A stretch of 64,000 nt of DNA from Chionis minor (Eukaryota; Chordata; Aves; Charadriiformes; Chionididae): the NCBI GenBank assembly GCA_013398295.1, contig VZSF01009040.1, positions 186,001-250,000 of the forward strand, written 5' to 3'. The position numbers were made by a program, and so were the translations under genes. The notes beneath the pieces were generated by a model that was given only the letters and a program-made list of their open reading frames with translations, ran no database searches and was not told where the DNA came from. The stretch's first letter is position 1, and each line of letters starts with the position of its first letter. This document shows positions 37,454-49,811 of this stretch, piece after piece.

Positions 37454-40400
37454 GGGCAAGAATTTTCCAAAGCCTGTTCCATGCACGGCAAAGAAAACAG
37501 CTGGGGACATAGACCAGAAGGAGAGCAAGTCTCTGAGCAGAAGGAAGGGTTTTTAGGAAGGCTGGTTTTAATGCAGGGACAGAGAGCACCCCATGATGGA
37601 ATGAAGGGCCATATTGCAGACTACATCCACTAACAGAGAAAAGCAGCAGCTCGAGAGGTAGCGCTTGCAGAGAGGTACTCAACGGGGAGAGATGGATGAA
37701 GTGATACTCCAGCCTCCTAAAAGGATCCAGAGGGGGAAGAAAAATACCTTCAGCTTCAAAACTGCTCTGTTAAGTATTACCTGTATGTCCATGGCAAGGC
37801 TGCAAGTTAAAGGTCCCATCACAGGTACATGGCAATTAGTGTAAATTTGCTGTTAAATGGGAAGGCCTTTTAATTTTATGGCTGAAGTTTACAATAACTT
37901 CTTTAATCAATAGTTTAAATGCAATAAAATAAAACACTTTAACTGCATGTAGGGCTCCAGAGCTTTGTGCTTTGTTTTACTTTTGGTTATTTGTTCTGAA
38001 GGGATTAGATTAAGCACTTAAAAAGCTTAAATACATAGGAGGTGATTCTTCGTTCTTTTATTGTGGTATAAATTTGGGGTAGTTCAATTAAAGTGAATGG
38101 GTATATACAGGTATAAAACTTGTGTAAGCAGTAAGAGCGTAAGTCCTATAGACTAAAGACACCAAGAGGTTACTATAAATTGGAAAGATCTTGAGCACTT
38201 GTTTGTTGCGTAGCTGTCACTGAGTCATCAGTTTTAAAACAAAGTATTATATCATTTTTATCCTTGATGTGTAGCTTTCGTGTTCCCTGGGAATAGATAG
38301 ATTTTCCAGAATTATGATTATGTCTTTAAATCTTTCATTTTGGTTGTGGTTGCTATGTTACAAGACAGGGATTTAGAAAAAAACCCCTCTCTGCTTTGTT
38401 GGAAATTCAGAGCTTTTCAGAAGTTAAATGATGGAAAATGGGAAAGTTTTAAGACCTAATTTTTTCAAAAGGCTTGAGGTTACTGCTGAGATATGGGTGT
38501 GATGGTATCACTTTGTAAATGAGACCCATTGTGTGCCCCAATTAAAGATAAGGCAGTAGCGTGAAGTAGGCAGGACTTGAAAGGAAATGCAGTGCACTGT
38601 GCTGGTAGGCTGCCGGAGTTACGCTTTGGGAGCAGGAGCCACACTACTCTTCAGCCCTTTGACCTTCACTGGTCTTGGGCATGCAGTGGTGACCTCCATT
38701 CAGCTGAGCAGCTTCACTGCCTTCCCTCGGATCAGGAACCATCCATGGTGAACCTTTGGTTCCCAGCTCCGCGTTGGACACTTCTCCTGTGGCTGTGGTT
38801 GGGTGTCGCAGTGTGAGAACACGTTTTGTCTTGATCATAACAGAAACCCGCGGCACCTGCTCTTCTGTTTCCTCAACCGTTTAGCAGGGAAGTTCAGAGC
38901 ACTGCTTATGATGTGTAAAGCTATTCAGCTTTATCAGCTAAGTTCCCTCCTAGGTACCCCAAATGTGCACTCTGTTGCTTCTAAACTAGCGGTTTTTCCT
39001 TGCCCCTTTTCTTAGGTAGGCCAATAAAACTTTCTGTAGATTCTGGAGCTCCCCATTTTGGACATAATCTAGCTAGTCCTCTAACCATGGGCAATGGAGT
39101 CTTGTCAATCTTCGAAGTAGCTAGACCTCCTGTAACTCAATGCTGTCCAAAAACTGGAACAAGCCTATTGGGAATCCAAAGGGGAAAGCTGAGCTTTTTT
39201 TAGCTATAGTAAGAGGTCTGTACTTCAACATGGGTCACAGCTAGGACCGCAACTATACTCAGTTTGCATCAATTTAACTAGATATTGGTAGGAATAAAAA
39301 TGAGATGTTAAATCTGTTGACGTTTGAAATTGTCATCCCTAACGAATTTTGACATAGGGATCACAAAAGTGCACTGGAGCTGATCAACTGATGATCCAAA
39401 TGTATAATGTCCCTTCCACTTCTTGAGGTATCATGCTCTTCACACTCTAGGGAAGGTGGACAGATGGCTGGGTGATATTGCCCATAGCTTAATGCTGGTA
39501 GAGCATACCTCTGTTACTGTCTGCTCTAACAGCAGAATGTCCAAAGTGGCATTGGTGGCTTTCGTCATCTTTGTTCAAATGGAGAAATTACGGTCGTGTG
39601 ATAAACCCACTGTGGATATCAATAATAATTTGCAAGTACGGGCTTGAGGTTGCCAAAGTTACAAGCCCCCTCCAGGTATTTTCCAGCCAGTAGTGTCTGC
39701 TCTTTCCTAATGGCTATCAAAAAGCTTCTCATTAAATTTAAATAAGAGAGTATGTTAATGTTAATGTTAATTCTCATTGTCTTTAGTGTAGTCTGCAGAT
39801 GGGCAAACTAATACCAGATATCAGCCATCCTGCTTAAAACCCTGCAAAGAGTCTGCCACAAAACTGTTTGAGGTCATGGCTTCCATCTGGAAAGGCCTTG
39901 CATTAGGCTTCCCACTCAGTGGGACAGCAATTCCTTGGATACGTTTCTGGTGTTGTGGGCTTGTTAATGGCCATGAAAATGACTGCCTTTTAAACAACTA
40001 GTGCCTGGGGTCAGTATTGGTTACTGGAAAAATCTGGACAGCTGAGGGCATGTCCAGCTGGGAAAAAGCAAGATGGGCTGATGGGTTTGAGGCTTGAAGC
40101 TGCTCACAGAAGAGCTGGGACCCCCGAACGCTGTTCATTAAAGACTGCTCTGCCGTGTAGCACAGTATCCAGTTTCTCTGTGAAAGTATCTAAAGGGATT
40201 ATTATTTTTTTTTTTTTTTTAGATTCAGGGGCTGATGAAGTTTAATTATCTCTGAGCTCAGATTTAGTTATTTTGCATAATTTTAATCACTGATGGCCTA
40301 ATTTTTGTAGGTGCTAACTCCCGTAGCTCATGCTCAATAGGAGAAGCAATCGCTCACACCTCGTTTGCAGCTGACTACCTAAGCCAGATATTGATAGTCA

Positions 40401-42272
40401 GTTTTTCTGTAGTCAATAATTGTTTTAAGAAATACTTCCCTAAAACAACAGTTTCTGTGGCCGTGGAAAGATGTGTGTGTTCTATATTTAAGCTTCTAGT
40501 TTTGAAAGTGTAGACCTGAAGAGCACGATGTCCTGAAGTGGTGTGAAGGAGGGATCCTCTTCACCCAGTGTTTGATGAAGAACACTTTTCATTGCCGTCA
40601 TTGAAAGGGAAAGGTTGCATTTAACACTGCAGACCTGCAGACCCAGGAAAGGCAATTACGAATTCCCAGAAGGAACGAATAGAATAAAAAATTAATGGCT
40701 TTGCTTTATATATTGTGGGAGTTCAGGTGCGTCATGCTTGTCATGTAAAAAGTGTATTCTTTATTATTTTCTCTGTTGGTAAGACACTCTGTGAGTGTAT
40801 CCAGATTTGCACATGCTACTGTATATTATTTAAGAGAGCATGACAGCTCATCTGAAAAGCACCTGTAAATTAAAAGCAATTGGCAGTATTCACAAATGTT
40901 TTCCACGAGTATGTTACAAAATTCCCAAGTGGCTGGAAATCATTCTTATGCCCATATTTACAACATAAGAAGTTAAGAGAACATTGCTATGTGCTCAGGC
41001 AAACTAATATATTTATTTTTGGTGTAATTTTGAGATGCATGTTTCCTTGCCATAGCTAGGAAACAGATACTCGCTATGGAGAATACACAGAATTACAACG
41101 CGGGAGGCTTTTTCGGCAGAGACGCCCCATTGCGCTTCAGCTTACAATGATCAGTCAGCGGGCTAACAAACATATGTAGGTTTAACAACTGGGGAGCTGC
41201 TGTAAGAGCAGAGAGCATTTCTCTCAAAGATAAAAAGAAGGAAATTATTTTACATAGCTTACATTACACAAAACAAGATTGTATGGAAGAAGTAAACTAT
41301 GGAATTTAAAGGAGCAAATGAATAAAGCAGCAGAAGTGTGACCAGATTGGTTATAAAAACAATATTGCCTAAGATTTGTGTTTGGGAAGCTGAAGAAAGA
41401 CTTCAGGCTCTTACTTACTCCACTGATACTGTGACCTGTGAGTCAAAATGAATTATCCCTGTGAAAACTGTTGGATTAGAAATATGCATTGCATTTTCAG
41501 ACATGATGGGGAAATAATTCTTGCTTTCCTGTTTTCCCTAAAGTTTTAAGAAGTTCTTCCTGGCATTTAAAGCTGGTACATACCAATGACAATTGTCTGT
41601 ACAGCATTCGCGTATCTGTGCCCGAGAATGTTATCCTTCCTTGAAAGCCATTAATGCTGTTTAGATGTGAACTGAATATAGAATGGAAATTTTTTTAGCT
41701 AGAGCTTGCTGTGTATCACAACTTCTGGAAACAAAAACGAGAGAACGTGAGTTACTTTAGCCGATCCCTTGAAGAAATTGGTAGTGCCCTACGTGTTTAT
41801 AAAGCTGTCACCTGCAGAAAAGCCTCCCAGCGCTTGGAGCTCCGTTGATGTACGTCGGGTTTTGGCTATTAAGTGGATTTCAGAGTGAGGCGTTCAGCTC
41901 TTGGCGGACAGAAGTGGTTTAGTGCTTTCAGCTGCATGTTTGAAAACTAGTTTTTGCACTTAATCGAACCTCTTAATCTTCATTCCTTCTTTGCACCCCG
42001 CTCAAAGGATTTGTCAGGATGATTTAGTGTTTCAGAACACTTCGGAGATTAGTGCTATGTGAAAAATTTTACACAAGTACTCCAGGCAAATAATGAATAC
42101 TTAACCTTTGTAAATTTAACATTCAAAATGTTTCAAAACATTCCCTTTTTTGAACTGGGAAGCGCTGCTGTAAAGATTGAACCAGTAGTATTTTATGATC
42201 TAATAAAGTACCACTTCCTCATCCATAGTCTTTTCAAAAACTTGTTTTACCTGGTCTCTTTTATTTCCAAAG

Positions 42273-42442
42273 GTTTGCCTGGAGGACTTCTGAATGGAAA
42301 GCTTGCCAAGTGTCTCTCCTCCTTGACCAGCGGGACTCTCACTATCACAAGCATGTAGGCCTTTGTGGAGGTGGCATACAAACCCGGGAGGTCTACTGTG
42401 TCCAAATCACCGTAGAAATCGGGATGCACCGACTGAAGGAAG
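42273..42442 (+). CDS. THSD7B: THSD7B exon encoding the first part of TSP1 unit 6
   Basis: The acceptor is ttatttccaaag|gt and the donor gaag|gtatgt, giving 170 bases. It enters in phase 2, so ag+g makes Arg, and leaves in phase 1. The product reads R-FAW-RTSEWKACQVSLLLDQ, then HVGLCGGGIQTREVYC and ends RLKE. CGGGIQTREVYC is a signature shared by the THSD7 paralogues at this position. The segment after it, VQITVEIGMHR, is the least conserved part compared with what I recall of the mammalian protein. The frame differs from the Met-initiated ORF that overlaps it on this strand, which is a shadow. The exon is AT-richer than the two before it. Identification depends on splice phase plus motif, which agree on both sides. 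Confidence 0.92.
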
Positions 42443-43515
42443 GTATGTGCGTAGGGTCATTCTGAATTGACTGGCCCAAGGAGATCTGAGAAAGAGAAAA
42501 GGGGGAGGAAAAAAAAAAGATAACATGCAGTCCTTAGTAGACTTTGGCTAGCTGATGCCCTTATTGTATCCATGCTTACATAGGGAGGTGTTACTCAGCA
42601 TCACAGGGAGCAGGAGGGCATGGTCCTCAAGGTGCCGAGGAACTGCCAGGAGCCACAACCTTCCAGAGTAAACTGATGCCAGTTCTGTAGGTGCACTTGT
42701 ATGGGAGGGTTTCAAAGGATAAAGGAACAAAATTTTGTTTGGAGTGGAGTTTTCTTCGTTTCTCGCATATCAGGTAGCCCACCTCTTTGGTAGCCAAATC
42801 CATTTATCTGTGGTTGTAGTCCTGGTTTAGAGTATAAAAAAAGATGTCACAGTCCATTCTGGATATGGCTTTAGCCTCCACTTCAGATTGATACACAATC
42901 TTTCTTGTGATTTGAAGGGGAAAGCAAAAATAATATTGTCACAACTTCTGAGCAGACAGACGGTTTTTGGACTCTGGAAGAGAGTTATTTTTCTTTTAGA
43001 AGAATAATGAGTAGATACAGATGCATGATGAATAATTCATCTTAGGCTGTTTTATTTAGTCTATGTAGTGCTCTTGCAGAATATGTTTTTGAGCAGAGAT
43101 GTAAGATAATAAGAACACAATATCATATCTTAGATTTATTTACTTACAAAGGCAAAGCAAATGTTTCCTGGACACCCTGTGTCCTAGCATCCCACACAGA
43201 CTCTCAGATTATAGAAAACCAGACCCGTTTTAATCTCTGCTCAGTCCATGTGTAGTTGCTGCTTTACCTCTCCCAAACATCTGGCGCTACCTTCATGTCC
43301 CAACACAAACTCTCCTCTGTTGTTCTGCACAAGTATGTAATGCACATGACTTTCAAAGTAGGAAAAGTGCTGTTGATGAGAGATTTGTGACATTTCTTGA
43401 CTGTCTTCATCCTCCTGACTGCTTCTGTGGTCCATGCAGCCACTGTATGGTAAGTTGGTGAACAGCAAGCTTTAACTGAGTTCATTCATACTTTATTCTT
43501 TTTCAGTATTGTGAA

Positions 43516-43805
43516 TTCATAGAATCACAGAATGGGTTGCATTGGAAGGGACCTTAAAGGTCATCTAGTTCCAATCCCCCTGCCATGGGCAGGGACACCT
43601 ACTAGACCAGGTTGTTCAAAGCCTCATCCAGCCTGGCCTTGAACACTTCCAGGGATGGGGCCTCCACGGCTTCTCTGGGCAACCTGTCCCAGTGCCTCAT
43701 CACCTTCAGGGTGAAAAATTTCTTCCTGAGATCTAATCTAAGTCTCCCGTCTTCCAGCTTGAAGCCATCACCCCTCATCCTATCACTACATGCCCTTGTA
43801 AAAAG
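43516..43805 (-). mobile_element. CR1 LINE 3' end
   Basis: The plus strand begins ttcatagaatcacagaatg and continues ggaagggaccttaaaggtca, then the reversed RT end (cttccagggatggggcctcc, ctgtcccagtgcctcatcac). It is 5'-truncated after the FKLE-type block. It resembles the 9.5 kb copy in subfamily but has more substitutions and no long open frame. Confidence 0.93.
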
Positions 43806-46800
43806 AACTACTCAAGAAGATTAGAGTGAATGTTATGAACCAACATAGTTCATAACAGCGTCCAGTGTGTGATCACAGGCAGGTTTTCACCTTGTTAAAA
43901 GTTCAGTTCAACTTAAAAATTGCAAGCTCTCCCCTCAATAAAAAGAAAACACTGGGGTGCCTCTTCCTTGTTTTTATAGTCCTAACCCTTTGGTTTTTAA
44001 AAACAGGAAGTTTTCATATAGGCAACTAAAGAAACCAAACATGCAGAGCAATCGTACAAGGTATGAATTATTATTGCTGTTCCAAGGCAGTAGCGCAGAT
44101 TTGCAGTAGTCTTTAAAAGTGAGAAGCCCATGTACTGTCAACACAGTCGCATGCAAATAGAAAGAGGGACAGCCTTCCCTACAGTCCCTCCCTATCCAGT
44201 AATATTCAGTGTGTCTCATTTACTACCTGATCAATTTTTGTTCATTGAATAAATAAGGCATGACATCTTTTCTGGCCTCTCTTCTGGCAATCCGAACGGA
44301 TAGAATACTTTTATTCATCACTAGGGCATCTCATATTTTATTGTACCATTTTTTCAGTGATGGGGAGATGATGACGATCCTTCTATGTATAAGCAAATAT
44401 AGAGTCTAATTGCTACCATCAAAAGTACAGTAATTTTTCTTTCTTCACCTCTTGAGTGTCCTTAAAGGGATCATTCAGGAATCAAACAAGCGAGTCTAAT
44501 AGGATATTACCATCCATCACAGTTGTTATTCTTCTGATTACTTCCAATGAGAATTTGGACCTAGGCCCAATGACATATGTGGAAGAAGATTTTGTCCCGT
44601 GGTCTCTCCAGGAGCATTCTTGGATAAAATATGTTGAATCCTAGTTGGAGACAGGTACCATCTGTGATGTATTTGTACATATTGCTCAAAGCTCTTTTAT
44701 CCCCCAAGGATATCTTTCCCGTTTTTCATTTGCTTAGTCTTGCCATCTATTTCTTCTTTTATTAAAATGTGTATACTTAGAAAGGGAGTCCCTGTTTTCT
44801 CGAGTCCCTATATATCAACTATTCAGAAGGTTAAGTCTGCTGAGATATTTCTGTATTTTGATTATAAAATTCCAACTTCAGGACACTGGAAATGGAAAAC
44901 TTTCACTTGGGTATTACATTCAGAAATGCATTGATAAGATTTCATATCTTTCTCCCCAAGTGGTGGCCTAAAGGAACCTCTGTCTTGGTCTGAGGGAAGT
45001 TATATATTTTTTAGGCCTTAAGGAGGAAGTCCATGCTTTTAACATGGATGATGAGTATTTGGAGGCTTCCAGTCTTGCAGACTTTGAAGTCCTTTGTAAT
45101 ATTCTTGCATTCTGAGACTCTTACATCTAGATGAAGCTGGCAAGGAACACTTGGTAAATATGTAAAATGTTGTGTCATTCAGATATCTGTATTTCTGTGT
45201 GTGTAGGTAAGGCAATGCATAGGCACCTAAGTTAAGAGACTGTGCTATTTTTGATGTCTTTTAGCTATTCTGTCCAAGAAATCCACATCTGTATTCAGTT
45301 GTTAGGCTTTTGTTAATTTAGACTGAACTTTAACATAATTAGCTTTAAAGAGATCCTTGTGCTTTTTCTTTAAGTATCTCGTTGAATTTTAATACATTTA
45401 AATTTATAATGCTTAATTTTCACAGAGAGGTGGTCATCTGATACTTCAGGTTTATCGTTATTCTTTTGATAACCAGATATGGAAGCAGCAAATCTACATG
45501 TTTGAAATGATGTTGCTTTTAAGGAGAGGACAAATCTTGCACAAAAAGTAGCCTAGAATATGCAAGTGAGCTACCTACGGTACAGCTCCAGTCTGCCCTT
45601 TCTGCCCTTAATCTCTGGATACTCCCTGATCCCTATGCCTGGATGTGCTGTGTCTATGACAACCTGTAGACACAGTGGTGGTTACCCTTCTTCATACCTC
45701 TTTTTTAAACGTTCACTTCTATGGAAGCTCTTTTAATAAAGTGGAAATGCAGATCCTCAACTTATTTTCAGACACTTCTAACATGGGAAACATATATTTT
45801 CTTCTCTTTCCTAAGTGGGCTTTTCTGGATTGAGGTGAGATTTTTATGGCAGTTGATTTTATAAAACATTATCTGAAATGTGTTTTCCCACAATAGATTT
45901 TAGTTAATCTGGGCGACCATCACTAACTAACAATCCCCAGTGTATCAACAAAAAAGACATTTGGTAAAAGCATGGAAGAATATTATGCAGTGATCAGTTT
46001 ATGAAATCTCTCTCCGTGTTTGGCAATGCAATTCTGCTCTGAATCGCAATGAATGAGGCCAATAATATGGGAATTAAAATTCCTCTTAGAGTCTGGGAAT
46101 GGTGTCTGTGTTTATGTTCAGTTAGTAAACATATGAGGTTCCTACATTTAATCTTCCTCAGGAATTTTTTAACTTTTGTCCTGAGAGCCAGGGAGTGTCC
46201 TTTTTTTTTTCTAATTAAATTTTGCTTTTTGGATTTATCTAGAGACTATAACTCTTAATCAGTAGTCTGGGGGTTGGCATCCTTTATAAAATTCTCCAGA
46301 AGCATCTCCTCTCTTATCTTAACTAGTTACCTACTCTCCCTAGTGACTGGGGTTGCTCTTCTCTCCATATTTTCAGTAGCTTTCTAACTAGGGATCTGCC
46401 TGCCCTGTCAGTCTTTCGTAAAATTTGTGCCTTACATATCTTGACGCTTTTTTCTTTTTCCCTTGTTTGAATGAGATCCAATTTACCTCTCACTTTAAGA
46501 ATTTTCTTATAATGTTTTTTTTGAGCCTGTCTGCCTAAGTTTTAATTATAGGACTGGAAAGACCTTTGTGAAATGCTGTTTTTCCTTGAATCTTCTTTAT
46601 TGTTTACCCAGCATAGTAAACTTGGCTAACAAAATGTGTCTCTTATTACCATCTCACTGGCAAATCATTGCAGTTTCGTATCTTCTTAATCTTTGTTATT
46701 TTCCATCTGAAAATCCACATTAAATTCTCATAGCTGTACAAGGCTCTAAAATTTTGTTTACAATTTTTTGCTTAATGAGTGTCTCCATCATATTTTTTCT

Positions 46801-48090
46801 CCGTATGTTTATTTTCATTTGATCTTGGATTTCAATAGCACGGATGTGAAGTAGTTGTGCCTTCGTTATTCTTAGATACCTTTTAGTGTTACCTGCAAAG
46901 CTATTTCTTATGGAAGTCTTTATTACTTTTATACTCCCCTTTGAGAGATATTCAACCCTCACCTCTTAGTAGCCATAATTTCTAGACTGCCTTATTCCAC
47001 TGTAGTTCACTAGCCTATATCCATGTTTGCTTTATTTTTAGGGTGCAACTCCACCTGGTTCATCTTACGTCAGATTTTTTTAATAAACTTGTGTGTCCTC
47101 AGCTGTAGCAGCAAAAACTCCTTTAGTGTGTTTACAATTCAGGACATAGTAGATACTGGAGTACCTTTTCAGGTCTAATGGTTACTTTCTGATCCATCCC
47201 TGTGTGTATTCCCTTAGGTATTTTTGCCTCACAAGCCACTCTACTGACAGACTCCCCAGGTGGTCTGAAAGTGTTCCACTGCACTTTCATCTGAGTCCTA
47301 CTTATGAGTCCCAAAATGATAATTTTATGGCCTTTATCCTTTCCTGTTTTCCACAAAATATTACACTTTCTCCCTACTTCGGATAGACAGAAATGTCTAA
47401 TCCTTTTTTATCTAATGAGTAAACTTTTCAGACTGTGCTTAACTCCCATATGGGAGATCTTTTGGCACTGTGTTTTATTTTCCAGAAATTAGTGCCTCTT
47501 TGGAGTTGCACAGAGATGAATTTGAAGACTCCTTTCATTCATGTCTTGCATTATTCTGTATTATGTCTCATCCCTTTTTTTCTGCCCTTTTTCCTTCTTT
47601 AGCTCTAAAATACGCAGTTTTGCCGCCTTTGCTCTGTATGTTCCCTTCCCTAACGACAGCGCCACATTTTTTTTCCCCTGCAAGTTCTTTGTTCTGTGCT
47701 GAATTGTGATCTTCCAATGAGTGTCTTCTGGGGGATTAGTGTTTCAAATTGATACGTGTGGCGTCCGTTCAATAAACTATGGAAGTACTTTCAGGAAGGG
47801 AGAAATACCAACGAAGAGTCCTGTTTGAACGTGCCACCGTCCCTTTGGGCGCTAGCTGTCTTGTGAGCCACCAGGTCCGACTATTTAGAAACAGTGGAGT
47901 TAGTTGTGCAGGTTGTTGTTGTTTATGGCTGTTGCCATCCTGCATATTTATTGGGAAAAGACTGTGTTGATGGAGATAAGCTGCCTGTAGGAGTTGGTGC
48001 GGGATATGCACTGTTGGAATGAATATGAACCCCATGTGGAGTACGACTTCTGTATTAAATGTATGCTGGGGTTTTTTTTTGGTGAGTTTC

Positions 48091-48109
48091 TTTTTTTTTT
48101 TTTTTTTTT
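48091..48109. repeat. Poly(T) tract, 19 bases
   Basis: A pure T run preceded by another shorter run at 48072-48080. It is simple sequence inside an intron. Confidence 0.9.
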
Positions 48110-49496
48110 CCTCTTTCAAATTTATGCTGGTGAAGCTGCAGGAATGAGAAGATTGATTTACTCTACGGAAATTAGAATTTAGGGACTTTGATGTTTAAAT
48201 CCTGTTGTCCTTGTCTGGTTTATGAAATTGAAAAGGAATAGGTTGGAATATATTAGTAATGAGAAAACTTGACTAGGACCACAGGGGGGAGAAAACTGAT
48301 GGTCAGCAGTGGTATGAAAAAAGCTTTGTTTGACTGGATCGTGGTACGACAACAGGAGCATCCAGCCTGTGGCTCAGTTGACCTGAATCACGGAAACCAT
48401 GTTCTTCAGTGGAAGAAATCCCCCCTAAGGATCCCCCTCATCCCAAACTTGTTATTTATCATCGGGATGACCGAACTGGCCTGAAAAGATGAGAAATGCA
48501 CCTCTGAAGTGTAAAATATATTCAGGCAAGTCTGCATCAGATTTATATTGCTGGGATGCCGAGTTATTGATCTGTAAGCTCACCAAATGCTGAGCAGAAT
48601 TTACGAGATACAACTCACATAATGGAAAAATAAATATGTAACAGCTGGCTTCTTCAGGGGAAACCCTTTAGAAGCAAGAGAGGAAATGATTTTATTCAGA
48701 TCGTTGCAGTGCTTGACAGTAGTGTTTAAATGTGTATTTCAGAAGTTTTAGTTTGAATCCATTAGGGGAAAAAACATTTTTCCTAATATCTTTTAGAGGT
48801 GTAATATTTTCAGTTCTTTCATGTCTAGAAACTAATTAAGGTAAAATGACGAGAATAATGTATAAAAGACTTTGACAGTGAAGGAAATGTGCCTTCTTAA
48901 AAGGTGCATTATAAAGAACGTGCCTTTTTTTGTCAACAAGCTATTTGATATGACCATGAAATATTTGTCTCGTTATAAATATTTTTATTTATACAGCTGT
49001 CTTTGATATGCAGCAAATAATATGCTGCCCAGTCAGTTCACTTGAGATATTATGTTTTAGTTCAGGCTTTTATCTTTGAAAGCTAAGATTTTAATTGCAT
49101 TTGTATTTTTGTCGTTACTTCCTGCCACTGGAACCAGATTAATTTTATTCAAAACAGTGAGTTTGTTCTGAGTGATTTTTGTCCTGTTATTGTTATGGGG
49201 ACAGGGACCCTCATTGTCTTCAAACAATAATGTTGAGTCAAATGAAAGAATAAAAGGATTTGTATGTATGAGCCTACACCACAAACTGGGACACTGGGGA
49301 GAGATAACGAAGCCCATGGTCACTAGTCTGGTCCTGGAGCAGGAGGCATTTGAGATAAGTCCAGCTTGTGAACTTGGGTCAGCGGTGTGGAGCAGCCCTG
49401 GTGCTTTCAAGTTCCGAGCTGGCTTGGCCAGGCAATGAGTGGACTGGCTTAGCGTGTCACTAGCTTAGCTCTGGGCCACCTGTTCCATGTCCCGGT

Positions 49497-49811
49497 ATCA
49501 TAGAATCATAGAATCACTTGGGTTGGAAGAGACCTTCAAGATCATCGAGTCCAACCATAAACCTATGCCAAACCCACCCCTAACCCATGTCCCTCAGCAC
49601 CACGTCTACCTGTTTTTTAAATACCTCCAGGGACGGTGATTCCACCACCTCGCTGGGCAGCCTGTTCCAATGCTTGATACCACTTTCGGTAAGGAAGTTT
49701 TTCCTAATATCCAACGTAAACCTCCCCTGGCACAACTTGAGGCCATTTCCTCTTGTCCTATGGCTTGTTACTTGGGAGAAGAGATTGACCCCCACCTCAC
49801 TATAACCTCCC
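49497..49811 (-). mobile_element. CR1 LINE 3' end, younger subfamily
   Basis: The plus strand begins atcatagaatcatagaatca and continues cttgggttggaagagaccttc. The minus strand keeps a 71-codon open frame (49795-49580) with [20 protein letters not shown]. By eye it differs from the 60.4 kb copy at about fifteen positions over roughly 310 bp, so both belong to one fairly young subfamily. Confidence 0.95.

Larger units (their letters stand above)
34755..42272 (+). other. THSD7B: THSD7B intron between the 34.5 kb and 42.3 kb exons
   Basis: It begins gtatag and ends ccaaag, about 7.5 kb. One plus-strand CR1 3' end lies at about 36405-36622 and a small tandem repeat at 37419. The remainder is AT-rich unique-looking sequence with only short chance ORFs. 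Confidence 0.85.

Noticed and set aside
47132..47356. Minus-strand 74-codon ORF in the T-rich segment, considered as a retroviral remnant
   Set aside because: No motif specific to gag, pro, pol or env could be identified, so only the composition is reported.
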